Notes under the pieces: model-generated | What the model was told of the DNA's origin: nothing | Seen by the model: only the letters and a program-made list of their open reading frames with translations | The model's database searches: none | Part shown: in pieces, positions 15,044 to 21,786 of the stretch | Layout of the letters: each line of letters begins with the position of its first letter | Numbering within the stretch: the stretch's first letter is position 1 | Made by a program: the position numbers and the translations under genes | From: Desulfuromusa sp. | GTDB taxonomy: Bacteria; Desulfobacterota; Desulfuromonadia; Desulfuromonadales; Geopsychrobacteraceae | DNA: 24,011 nucleotides | Direction: 5' to 3' | NCBI GenBank assembly: GCA_029933365.1 | Contig: JAOZOH010000043.1 | Coordinates: 1-24,011, forward strand

Positions 15044-16624
15044 ATGAATAATATTTTTATCCGATCACTACCTGTCGTCGCTATGGCGATGGGAAATAAA
15101 ATGGGCATTAAAGTCCGTATTCAGGGAGATCAGGCTATGACGGATGGCAACACTATCTATCTTCCGGTGCTTCCTGAAGGTGACGAATCAGCCTGGATCT
15201 TGGCGCGTGGGTATCTTGACCATGAAGCTGGGCATGTTCGTCATACGGATTTCTCTGTGCAAGAGGATAGCCCAATACATAAGGCGTTGACGAATATTCT
15301 GGAAGATATTCGTATCGAGCAAGCGATGGGTTGGATCTATCCCGGCTGCGCTGTCAATCTACGCAATCTAGCCGAACACTTAGCTGGTGAAGGTGCCTTT
15401 ACCCCTTCGGCAAACAAACCTGAGCAGCTTTTATTGGGCTGGATCTTATCCGAATGCCGCAGTCACGTACTGAAGCAGTCGGCTTTACTTCCTGTTGCCC
15501 AAACAGCTCGGGAGGCTTTGATCTCACGACTTGGAGTTGCTCTCGTGAATCAGGCTGAAGTTTTGCTGAAGAAGGTCGAGGGACTTTCAACAACTCATCA
15601 GGCACATGATTTGGCCAAAGAAATTTTGGATCTGCTTCGGCAGGCTCAACGTCAACTTTCACAAGAGGTGTCTGATCAAGAGAGCAAGAAACGGTCGAAG
15701 GAGGAATTTTCTTCCGATTCCGGATTTTCGCCGGCAGTTTGTAATGACTCATTGACGCAGATTTTTGGCAAGGATCCCGGTCCCTTTGGGGATCTTGGTC
15801 AGGTGACAGCTGAGGCTTTACAGATGACGTCTGCCCAGGCGATGAGAGAGAACGGTATGAAATCCATGACCGCTATCTATCCGGGAGAGCAACTTGCAAA
15901 AGAAGTGACCTTTGGAAGTCCACCCGACCTCCACCAGGTCCGACATGAAACGGTGGCACTTCGTTCTAAACTCACACGACTGGTTCAGGCGTCCAAACTG
16001 AAGAGATCGTGTGCAGGTAGAGTTGGACGTTTGGTTGATCACCGAGCATTGTATCGGTTGCCTACTGGTAATCCACGAGTTTTTCGTCGCAAAGAGGAAA
16101 AATGTTCCATTAATACTGCAGTAGTCATCCTTCTTGATCGATCCAGATCGATGAATGGGCTGCGCATGGAGTTGGCTAGAAAAACTGTACTGGCACTTAC
16201 GGATGTCCTTGGCACTATTCCTGGGATCAACGTATCGACAGGAGCATTTCCTGGAAGGGCAGGCGCAGTTGTTTCTATGACGCCTTTTGGCCGGACAGCT
16301 TCTCAAACTATAGAGAACTATGCGATGACGTCAAGCGGGGGAACTCCGCTGGATCTGGCTCTTGGATGGGCTAGAGCTCAAATGGCGGTCAGACAAGAAC
16401 CAAGAAAAATATTGCTGGTTGCAACCGATGGCCAGCCGTCAGAACCTGAGATGGTAAAAGCGATGCTCAAAAAACTGGAATTCGAAGGAGTCGAACTCAT
16501 GGGATTAGGAATTCTGGATCACGGAATGACGAGGCATTTCTTTGCCAGACATCGAACGGTTCAGAATCTCGGTGAGTTATCGGCAACAATCTTTGAGCTT
16601 TTTCAGGAAGCTCTGACTGAATAA
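15044..16624 (+). CDS. CobT-like protein: metalloprotease-like N-domain plus C-terminal VWA domain
   Basis: 526 aa. The N-terminal part has DHEAGHVRHTDF (H60-E61-x-x-H64), an HExxH zinc-protease-type motif, followed by ILEDIRIEQAM. The middle is a Gln/Ser-rich linker. The C-terminal VWA domain has VVILLDRSRSMNG, with MIDAS residues D365-R-S-R-S369, then SSGGTPLD and LLVATDGQPS. This arrangement is that of CobT-like VWA proteins which pair with CobS/MoxR ATPases. ATG 15044 follows GGAGG; a longer frame from 15005 would run through the structured leader. Together with the AAA+ and DUF3150 genes it forms a chaperone-like trio whose substrate is unknown. Confidence 0.85.
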   Translation: MNNIFIRSLPVVAMAMGNKMGIKVRIQGDQAMTDGNTIYLPVLPEGDESAWILARGYLDHEAGHVRHTDFSVQEDSPIHKALTNILEDIRIEQAMGWIYPGCAVNLRNLAEHLAGEGAFTPSANKPEQLLLGWILSECRSHVLKQSALLPVAQTAREALISRLGVALVNQAEVLLKKVEGLSTTHQAHDLAKEILDLLRQAQRQLSQEVSDQESKKRSKEEFSSDSGFSPAVCNDSLTQIFGKDPGPFGDLGQVTAEALQMTSAQAMRENGMKSMTAIYPGEQLAKEVTFGSPPDLHQVRHETVALRSKLTRLVQASKLKRSCAGRVGRLVDHRALYRLPTGNPRVFRRKEEKCSINTAVVILLDRSRSMNGLRMELARKTVLALTDVLGTIPGINVSTGAFPGRAGAVVSMTPFGRTASQTIENYAMTSSGGTPLDLALGWARAQMAVRQEPRKILLVATDGQPSEPEMVKAMLKKLEFEGVELMGLGILDHGMTRHFFARHRTVQNLGELSATIFELFQEALTE

Positions 16625-16639
16625 TCAAATATTAACTGA

Positions 16640-16707
16640 ATGACCAACCCAGGCGGGGGAAATAATCCCCCTTCTGGGGCACTTCTCCCGTTCCCTAATG
16701 ACAGGAG
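16640..16707 (+). promoter_or_regulatory. Structured CCC/GGGG leader, copy 8
   Basis: CCC-AGGC-GGGGGA (16648-16660) and TCCCCC-TTCT-GGGG (16666-16679). GGGGGA pairs perfectly with TCCCCC across a five-base loop and can alternatively pair with CTTCTCCC (16682-16689). AGGAG is at 16703-16707 before ATG 16714. Confidence 0.65.
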
Positions 16708-16713
16708 AAGAAA

Positions 16714-17112
16714 ATGGTTCAAAAAATATTGGAGGTGAACATCGGTTCCGAATTTGATCATGGGCCTGAAGTAGCGGTGGTGGAGATTAAGCCAACACTT
16801 GAAGCCCGTATTCATCAACTGGCGGCAGCAGTCAAAGCACTTGGAGTCTACAAGATTGCAGAGTTTGACAGCTCCCCAGATTTTTTTCTTCGTGACTATG
16901 ATGCTGAGGAAGAAGACGGATCGACAGCATATCGGGATCCGAATGACGAAGATGAGAAAAATGTCTGCCGAGTTGAGTGTGTGACGTTGAATGTCACTTC
17001 TTATGACTATTATTGGAGTGGTTTGGTTAAGCACACCAATATTCGGTGGGAAACAGAAACCATTCCTCTCAGTTCCGTTGAGGACCTCAAGGAGAACAAC
17101 AATGACACCTAA
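16714..17112 (+). CDS. Acidic protein of unknown function
   Basis: Not recognised. 132 aa, with a very acidic central part (DYDAEEEDGSTAYRDPNDEDEK) between two more ordered regions; two Cys lie close together (VCRVEC). No signal peptide or membrane segment. ATG 16714 follows AGGAGAAGAAA. Its stop overlaps the start of the TSCPD gene (they share bases 17102-17112), so the two are probably co-translated partners. Confidence 0.7.
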   Translation: MVQKILEVNIGSEFDHGPEVAVVEIKPTLEARIHQLAAAVKALGVYKIAEFDSSPDFFLRDYDAEEEDGSTAYRDPNDEDEKNVCRVECVTLNVTSYDYYWSGLVKHTNIRWETETIPLSSVEDLKENNNDT

Positions 17113-17473
17113 ACAACAACGGCCTAGAGCTGTTCATGGAGAAACCTTGGAGATGCAATCTCCTTGTGGAAAAATCTACGTCACGATGAATGACAACTTG
17201 GATACCGGCGATCCTATGGAGGTCTTCGTCAGGTTCGGGAAGTCTGGGACTTGCGCTAGCCTGGTTGCCAATGCTTTGACGATCATCACGTCTTATGGAC
17301 TTCGTTCCGGTATGGATGTTGGTGATGCGATCAAGGGCTTGATTGGCCACGGATGCCATAAGGCACCGGTGGTTGATGGCAATGAAAGAATCATGTCCTG
17401 TGTGGACGCCATCGGGAAAGCCATACGGCTACATTCTGGACATCAGCCAGATCCTGACGAAATAAACGAATAA
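17102..17473 (+). CDS. Stand-alone TSCPD-domain protein
   Basis: 123 aa. The pattern PCGKIYVTMND, EVFVRFGKSGTCASLVANALTIITSYGLRSGM, IKGLIGHGC and SCVDAIGKAI matches the TSCPD domain usually found at the C-terminus of vitamin B12-dependent ribonucleotide reductases; the diagnostic SCPDAI is here SCVDAI. The Cys residues are conserved. Here the domain is free, so it may modulate or mimic part of a nucleotide-reductase system, or simply bind metal or DNA (inference). Start ATG 17102 has AAGGAG at 17089-17094; an in-frame extension from 16991 lies entirely within the previous gene and is rejected. Confidence 0.7.
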   Translation: MTPKQQRPRAVHGETLEMQSPCGKIYVTMNDNLDTGDPMEVFVRFGKSGTCASLVANALTIITSYGLRSGMDVGDAIKGLIGHGCHKAPVVDGNERIMSCVDAIGKAIRLHSGHQPDPDEINE

Positions 17474-17474
17474 C

Positions 17475-17539
17475 CATCACCCAATAACGGGGGCGGACAA
17501 AGCCTCCGGAAGGGGTCCATGTCTGCTCCCGACAAGGAG
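17475..17539 (+). promoter_or_regulatory. Structured CCC/GGGG leader, copy 9 (radC)
   Basis: CCC-AATAAC-GGGGG (17480-17493) and CTCC-GGAA-GGGG (17504-17515). The first G-run pairs over 11 bp (two G-T wobbles) with a distant segment: GGGGGCGGACA (17489-17499) with TGTCTGCTCCC (17520-17530). This is the longest alternative pairing in the set. AAGGAG 17534-17539. Confidence 0.65.
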
Positions 17540-17547
17540 ATCTTGAT

Positions 17548-18042
17548 ATGGAAAACACGACTCAGTTTGGCTTGGAATTTGAGCCGAAAACTAAAAAAAT
17601 CTGCATCCGGTCAATCCGGGCGATTTATAGCAACGAAGTGATTCGAGAAAATGCACCTGCCTGGGCGAAGACATCCTGCACCAGTGCCGCGAACGTGTTC
17701 GAGTTGTTCCGAGATCTGGCAAAGGAGGCCAAAGAGAACTTTGTGGCTCTTCACCTGGACACAAAAAATCGCATCATTTGCTATGAGACCGTGTCGATTG
17801 GTTCGCTCAATGCGACTATTGTTCACCCAAGGGAAGTGTACAAGGCAGCGTTGCTGTCATCAGCGGCAGCGGTGCTTTTTATACACAATCATCCTTCAGG
17901 CGATATTAAACCGAGCCGGGAAGATATCGAGATTACCAGTCGCCTCAGGGAGGCCGGTGAACTTCTCGGTATTCGAGTTCTGGATCATTTGATTGTTGGT
18001 GAAACGGGTTACTACTCTTTCGCAGACAATGGCATTTTGTAG
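17548..18042 (+). CDS. radC: RadC-like JAB/MPN-domain protein
   Basis: 164 aa. It carries the JAMM metal motif: H113-N-H115-P-S-G-D119 with upstream E (VHPREVYKAAL) and the terminal block LLGIRVLDHLIVGETGYYSF. The helix-hairpin-helix N-domain of chromosomal RadC is missing, as in the short RadC proteins of mobile elements, sometimes listed as antirestriction or anti-defence genes. Biochemical activity is unproven for the family. ATG 17548 follows AAGGAG. The downstream lipoprotein gene starts 16 bases after the stop. Confidence 0.9.
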   Translation: MENTTQFGLEFEPKTKKICIRSIRAIYSNEVIRENAPAWAKTSCTSAANVFELFRDLAKEAKENFVALHLDTKNRIICYETVSIGSLNATIVHPREVYKAALLSSAAAVLFIHNHPSGDIKPSREDIEITSRLREAGELLGIRVLDHLIVGETGYYSFADNGIL

Positions 18043-18058
18043 GAAATGGAGAACATTT

Positions 18059-18406
18059 ATGAGGAGACTTGTTGCTCTTTTATTTTCTGTCTCTTTGCTG
18101 GCCGGCTGCTCTGCAGCCGGCCTTAAAAAGGCCGAAGAAAACACCCGCTTGGCAGGATTCACCAACCCTATTGGTGCTGTCATTCATCTGCCGATATGGG
18201 CAGCGGCGACCCTTGCTAATGCTGGAACCGGTTCTATCGGTGACGCTAAAACGGCAACGGTGAAACCGATTATCCCTGAATGTCAGACTGAGGAAAAACG
18301 GCGTCAATGTTGGCGTTCTGGTCTGCCGGGTGAAATTTCGCAGGAGGCTTATGATGCTCTTAGCGATGAAGAATATGAGGCGTTGATGAAAAGGGCAGAT
18401 TTTTAG
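18059..18406 (+). CDS. Small lipoprotein of unknown function
   Basis: 115 aa. The signal peptide MRRLVALLFSVSLLAGC ends with a lipobox (LAGC, Cys 17 lipidated), so the protein is anchored to a membrane. The mature part contains a hydrophobic stretch (IGAVIHLPIWAAATLANAG) and two Cys in a basic region (PECQTEEKRRQCW). ATG 18059 follows GGAG (18048-18051); longer in-frame starts lie inside radC. It might be an entry-exclusion or channel lipoprotein, as often found in conjugative elements, but it matches no family I recognise. Confidence 0.75.
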   Translation: MRRLVALLFSVSLLAGCSAAGLKKAEENTRLAGFTNPIGAVIHLPIWAAATLANAGTGSIGDAKTATVKPIIPECQTEEKRRQCWRSGLPGEISQEAYDALSDEEYEALMKRADF

Positions 18407-18446
18407 CTCAGAGCGTCTTTGATCTGACCACATAGACTCGTCCCTT

Positions 18447-18539
18447 CCGATAGCTCGGTAGGGCTTCTTGGAGTTCCTGTCAGTTTTGACGGGGATTGCA
18501 GGAAGCCCTATCGGGTGAACTTCAACTGGAAAGGAGACA
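18447..18539 (+). promoter_or_regulatory. Structured leader of a different fold, before a 38-aa gene
   Basis: A long hairpin: CGGTAGGGCTTC (18456-18467) pairs over 12 bp (one wobble) with GAAGCCCTATCG (18502-18513), enclosing a second hairpin CCTGTCA-gttt-TGACGGG (18476-18493). CCGATA (18447-18452) competes for TATCGG (18509-18514), giving an alternative fold. AAAGGAG follows at 18530-18536. It lacks the two CCC/GGGG units of the other leaders. Confidence 0.6.
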
Positions 18540-18543
18540 GTCT

Positions 18544-18660
18544 ATGTCGGTCAAGGTCAGAATCAATAACCGTGAATACACACTCTCTTGGGATGAGTTT
18601 GAGAAATTGATCCTGAGAAAGGCCCCGAATGCTTTGGTGGAAATTTTGAGTATGGGGTGA
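18544..18660 (+). CDS. 38-aa small protein
   Basis: MSVKVRINNREYTLSWDEFEKLILRKAPNALVEILSMG, given here in parts: strand-like VKVRINNREYTL, then a helix WDEFEKLILRKAP. No membrane segment. ATG 18544 follows AAAGGAGACAGTCT, a strong ribosome site, and the gene ends just before a strong terminator, which supports it as the last gene of the module. Function unknown. Confidence 0.55.
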   Translation: MSVKVRINNREYTLSWDEFEKLILRKAPNALVEILSMG

Positions 18661-18665
18661 ACAAT

Positions 18666-18705
18666 AAAAGGCAGGAGCATATCATATATATACTCCTGCC
18701 TTTAT
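18666..18705 (+). terminator. Strong terminator hairpin ending the ssb-radC module
   Basis: AAAGGCAGGAG (18667-18677) and CTCCTGCCTTT (18693-18703) form a perfect 11-bp stem with a 15-base AT-rich loop, followed by a T-rich tract. The A-rich upstream flank may let it work in both directions, which suits its place between convergent genes. Confidence 0.8.
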
Positions 18706-18795
18706 CTTATTGGCTTAAAATGTGTAACCTTATGTACCTCAAAAGAACCTATTTTGAAAACGGAAATGAATCACATCAATACGGATGTTTAATTT

Positions 18796-18828
18796 AGCCA
18801 CCTACGCACAGATTCTGCGGAGGAGGCT
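18796..18828 (-). terminator. Imperfect hairpin after the winged-helix gene
   Basis: AGCC, CCT and CGCA (plus strand, from 18796) pair with TGCG, AGG and GGCT (ending 18828) with two mismatches and a seven-base loop, overlapping the last base of the minus-strand stop. The T-tract is poor, so it is only a candidate terminator. Confidence 0.35.
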
Positions 18829-19844
18829 TATAGTTTTTCCAATGCATGGCTAATGTCATCTATGAAAACCTCGTGGTATTTGTCTCCCGCAAACAGACAA
18901 TCATCTCGTAGAGGCTGACCCATCCCAGCGGCCCCAAGTAATGGTCTAATCTGCTTTGCAAGCCTTCTCCATTCTGAGGCCAGTATCAATGGGTCGAGTA
19001 ATTGTAGTCTAGGGTTGCTCACGCCAATCCAAAGAATTTCCAGTGCACGAAATATTGAGCTTGAATTCACCCACGGTGTCCAACCTTCTGGGCGTAATAA
19101 TTTATCAAGCGTTATGGGTGCAAGAGCGTAGATCTTTTCACGAGCCGTAGTCCTAACTTGTACCACTCCAGAGCGAGTCATTTCAGTCAGGGTATTTTGT
19201 GTTGACCGTGGATTTTGGCCAAGTAATTTTGCAATGAGAGAAGGATGGATTTCGTCGACTGATCCGAGTAGACAGAGAATTTCACAGCGGAGACTCACAC
19301 CAAACAGGGCGCGTAAGCGTAATAATAAGGAAGGCATACCCTCTTTTGGAAAAGTCTGGGAAAGACTACGTTTTTTTACTTCGGAACGCAACAACCCATG
19401 GCGTCGAAATATTTCATCGTATCCATTTGGTGTCGGCATCGGACGCCCATCTTTCATATAGAAGAGGGACGACTCCTTCTCTTGAGAGTATTTTGTCGCT
19501 AACTTTTTCCATCTAAGTGCTACAGATGATTTTTGCCCTAGTACCTCCGCAACGGCACTTAGCTCCGCTTTGGCTTGAAAATCAAATTGTTTCAGCAAGT
19601 TGTTAATCCGCTGAACATTCAGATAGTCCCCGTTGATTTCCAACCAATCCAGTACCTCGTCAAATAATCGAGCATCGTGCCGAGCCACTGTCAAAGTCAG
19701 CAACAGGAGAGCTTCCGGGTCGATCACCTTTGACTCCTCGGAGTTGCTGTAACCGGAAACCCCGATAGCTGACCATTGTCGCCATAGTAGATCTAGGAGC
19801 TTTTCGAGGATTTTCTCTTTAAATTCGTTCAACGAGGTGGTCAT
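18828..19844 (-). CDS. Winged-helix protein paired with a nucleotidyltransferase
   Basis: 338 aa, no family recognised with certainty. The N-terminal half is helical (PEALLLLTLTVARHDARLFDEVLDWL). Residues about 186-245 (LRCEILCLLGSVDEIHPSLIAKLLGQNPRSTQNTLTEM...GVVQV) form an ArsR/MarR-like winged helix with a clear recognition-helix pattern. The C-terminal part continues helical. ATG 19844 has AAGGAG seven bases upstream; a longer frame to 19919 lies inside the preceding gene. It overlaps the nucleotidyltransferase gene by 26 bases, so the two are translationally coupled. Plausible role: DNA-binding antitoxin or regulator of the pair, as AbiEi is for AbiEii (analogy, not homology). Confidence 0.65.
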   Translation of the reverse strand: MTTSLNEFKEKILEKLLDLLWRQWSAIGVSGYSNSEESKVIDPEALLLLTLTVARHDARLFDEVLDWLEINGDYLNVQRINNLLKQFDFQAKAELSAVAEVLGQKSSVALRWKKLATKYSQEKESSLFYMKDGRPMPTPNGYDEIFRRHGLLRSEVKKRSLSQTFPKEGMPSLLLRLRALFGVSLRCEILCLLGSVDEIHPSLIAKLLGQNPRSTQNTLTEMTRSGVVQVRTTAREKIYALAPITLDKLLRPEGWTPWVNSSSIFRALEILWIGVSNPRLQLLDPLILASEWRRLAKQIRPLLGAAGMGQPLRDDCLFAGDKYHEVFIDDISHALEKL

Positions 19845-20418
19845 ACCCGAACTCCTTGAAAAACATTTTGGTACATTCCAGATAGCCTTCGGACGGATCA
19901 TGGGTTCTCGACCAAGCAACTGCTCCTAACAACTCATCATCTGTTGGTTTTAGTGCCTGAAGATCAGTTGCATGGTAGCTGCCGAACTGATCAACGGCTG
20001 CATATAGCTTGAAGTAGACTTGGTCAATTCGGTCGATAAAAGCGACCGTCAACTTTTCACCAAAAGTTTTCCATTTCAAACGATCAGCAAAACCTTGAGG
20101 AAGACCAAGACGGTAAATCCCACCTTCACCACTACTTGGTCCATTATTCAACCAGTCCTCTGGAAGATTTAGATTTTCCGCCACCTCCTGAGCTGCCGTT
20201 ATCAATGCTTCTGGTAGTGGGGCAGGATCGACAAGTTTCCCTTTGCAGTCCGCCATCGCTACGATATCGACATCCCTGGTAGCACGTTGGACAAGCTCGG
20301 TGGCAACTAGGGCTGTTCCACCGCAGACCACCAGGTTGAAATCTGGAGCCCCAGCAATAGACAAGCGTCCATCAAGTAACCTTAATGCTGTTTCAAATTG
20401 TTCATATTGGTATGACAT
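19819..20418 (-). CDS. Nucleotidyltransferase-fold protein (AbiEii/DUF6036-like), possible toxin
   Basis: 199 aa. The segment FNLVVCGGTALVATELVQRATRDVDIVA has the minimal nucleotidyltransferase motif GG-T (33-35) followed by D49-V-D51, which in related enzymes binds metal and NTP. The rest (GFADRLKWKTFG, FIDRIDQVYFKLYAAVDQ, HATDLQALKPTDDEL) fits AbiEii/DUF6036-type proteins, in which the enzyme modifies RNA or protein with nucleotides. ATG 20418 follows AGGAGATACA. It is first in the minus-strand pair; an operator-like palindrome stands immediately upstream. Toxin or defence role is inference. Confidence 0.75.
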   Translation of the reverse strand: MSYQYEQFETALRLLDGRLSIAGAPDFNLVVCGGTALVATELVQRATRDVDIVAMADCKGKLVDPAPLPEALITAAQEVAENLNLPEDWLNNGPSSGEGGIYRLGLPQGFADRLKWKTFGEKLTVAFIDRIDQVYFKLYAAVDQFGSYHATDLQALKPTDDELLGAVAWSRTHDPSEGYLECTKMFFKEFGYDHLVERI

Positions 20419-20427
20419 TGTATCTCC

Positions 20428-20448
20428 TAGTTCGTATTATGCGAACTA
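20428..20448. promoter_or_regulatory. Operator-like inverted repeat between divergent genes
   Basis: TAGTTCG and CGAACTA are perfect 7-bp arms around TATTATG. On the minus strand the spacer supplies a -10-like CATAAT a few bases before the nucleotidyltransferase ribosome site. A repressor bound here would block that promoter; the winged-helix product of the operon is the obvious candidate. Confidence 0.6.
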
Positions 20449-20536
20449 TAAACTACATTTACGGGGTTTTCAAGGAAATCTATCTACAATACCTTCCCCC
20501 CTACTCCATTATCCAAGCAAGCACATGGAGCCCCCA

Positions 20537-20836
20537 ATGGACAATACTCAAAGACATTCTGAAGTCATTCGGCAGATTTTTCTCCAAGCAGATTCAGTTT
20601 GTAGTGCTTGGTATCAACTCCGACTTCTGCAAATCCGGGATGGCTATGTTGTCGAAAAATCCTCTGGCAGTACACGAGGCCGTGGCCAATTGGAGGCTTG
20701 GTTTCGCTGGGGTCGGGAAGATGCGGAGAAGGTTTTCTCAAAAATTGTTCTGAGAAAGATCAAGCCTAACCGCACTCGGATTTATCACATAAGTTCACCA
20801 TCGACACAGCTTGAACTGTTTTCTTCCGAGCATTGA
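20537..20836 (+). CDS. Small protein with C-terminal beta-clamp-type motif
   Basis: 99 aa. The body (YVVEKSSGSTRGRGQLEAWFRWGREDAEKVFSKIVLRKI) is basic and mixed helix/strand, a shape suitable for nucleic-acid binding, but I cannot name the family. The tail TQLELFSSEH contains QLELF, close to the bacterial sliding-clamp-binding consensus QL[SD]LF. ATG 20537 is six bases after GGAG (20527-20530); ATG 20525 is a possible alternative. Divergent from the nucleotidyltransferase pair. The clamp link is inference from one short motif. Confidence 0.6.
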   Translation: MDNTQRHSEVIRQIFLQADSVCSAWYQLRLLQIRDGYVVEKSSGSTRGRGQLEAWFRWGREDAEKVFSKIVLRKIKPNRTRIYHISSPSTQLELFSSEH

Positions 20837-20866
20837 CACCGGAAAACGGTTCGAAAGAGACGGGTT

Positions 20867-21145
20867 ATGTCAACAAATGTGATGCCGTTATGGCTCAAGT
20901 TTTTTATGTTCAGCGCTATTCTAGCGGCGTTTTGGTGGTGTTTTGCAGGACAGTCTGATTACACAACGTATGCAAATGTGACGTATATGACAACTAATTA
21001 TGAAATGGGTGGCGGTCTGCAATCAAGGGCGGGTGCAAACATCAGACAGTTTGTCACCAACCCATTGGAACCAGTCTCTTTGCCAGATGATAGCATCATG
21101 GTTCTGAGAAGGATCAACGACAATTACTACCAAGATGAACCTTGA
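20867..21145 (+). CDS. Small membrane protein of unknown function
   Basis: 92 aa. One membrane segment near the N-terminus (LKFFMFSAILAAFWWCFAG), then a soluble tail (VTYMTTNYEMGGGLQSRAGANIRQFV) probably facing the periplasm. ATG 20867 has only a modest ribosome site (AAAGAGACGG). It lies 30 bases after the preceding gene and 18 bases before the next one, so the three may be an operon. Not recognised. Confidence 0.6.
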   Translation: MSTNVMPLWLKFFMFSAILAAFWWCFAGQSDYTTYANVTYMTTNYEMGGGLQSRAGANIRQFVTNPLEPVSLPDDSIMVLRRINDNYYQDEP

Positions 21146-21163
21146 ACTATTGAGGGGCCATTG

Positions 21164-21583
21164 ATGATACCAATAGAATATGAAGAATACGAAGAGGCCG
21201 TCCTCCTTCTCACCGGAGTGGCCCAGACCGACACCTCGGGTGGAAGAGTTGCTGCCCAAGTTGTCTTGAGCGCTTATAACGGAAGCGAATGGCAACTTGA
21301 TGTTACAGAGTTGAGTTTGCTGGATGGCGAGTACTATCAGGCTGCGCTCAATGTAATCCGGGGGCGCAAGGAGATAATGGTCGAACCTCACGATCTCATT
21401 TCCAATGGTCAGGAAATCTTTTACCTTATCCGGGATCGGTGGCAACAATATCATATCAGTAACAGATGGAAGCAGACTTGTTCTACCTGTAATGGCCTAG
21501 GGGACATTGTCGAGTACGACGATTATGATCGGGAAACGAGAACGCCCTGCCACAAATGCAATAGTACCGGTCTTATTGTTTAG
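21164..21583 (+). CDS. DUF7673-like protein with DnaJ-type zinc motif
   Basis: 139 aa. The N-terminal 95 residues (GGRVAAQVVLSAYNGSEWQLDVTELSLLDGEYYQAALNVIRG) resemble the DUF7673 domain of mobile-element proteins. The C-terminal 35 residues hold CSTCNGLG and CHKCNSTG, the CxxCxGxG pair that forms one zinc site of DnaJ; a full DnaJ has four. ATG 21164 is preferred over TTG 21161; GAGGGG stands just upstream. The fusion of the two parts suggests a small nucleic-acid- or protein-binding adaptor. Function unknown. Confidence 0.65.
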   Translation: MIPIEYEEYEEAVLLLTGVAQTDTSGGRVAAQVVLSAYNGSEWQLDVTELSLLDGEYYQAALNVIRGRKEIMVEPHDLISNGQEIFYLIRDRWQQYHISNRWKQTCSTCNGLGDIVEYDDYDRETRTPCHKCNSTGLIV

Positions 21584-21684
21584 TTGGCCAATTGATTAAA
21601 AAACAAGCAAACAGGAACGATTCCTTCTTGTCCTGTGTATGCAGTATTCAATCAACAGAATAAGGGCGATTTATTCAATACAAT

Positions 21685-21693
21685 TGTGGATAA
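21685..21693 (-). promoter_or_regulatory. Single consensus DnaA box
   Basis: TGTGGATAA is the exact complement of the DnaA box TTATCCACA. It lies in the 200-base gap upstream of the integrase gene. Only one box is seen, with no AT-rich iteron array, so it may be chance or a regulatory site rather than an origin. Confidence 0.3.
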
Positions 21694-21786
21694 CCAGAAG
21701 AGAAATTTTGCGGGTCAAGAGGCTCGTTTTAAATTGCTGTTTTTGGTGTACATAATTGACCTTCTGTTAACCAAAAGGAAAATGCA

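Noticed and set aside
12697..16624. CobS/CobT-like genes as cobalamin biosynthesis
   Set aside because: No CobN or other cobalamin genes; DUF3150, Bet and RadC neighbours are those of conjugative elements.
9361..17539. The intergenic CCC/GGGG hairpins as intrinsic terminators
   Set aside because: None is followed by a T-tract, each directly precedes a ribosome site, and there are two or more interlocking units per gap. Termination before every gene of a co-directional module would make little sense unless regulated.
20385..20753. 122-aa open frame covering the divergent promoter
   Set aside because: It starts inside the nucleotidyltransferase gene and overlaps the 99-aa gene in another frame; composition looks random.
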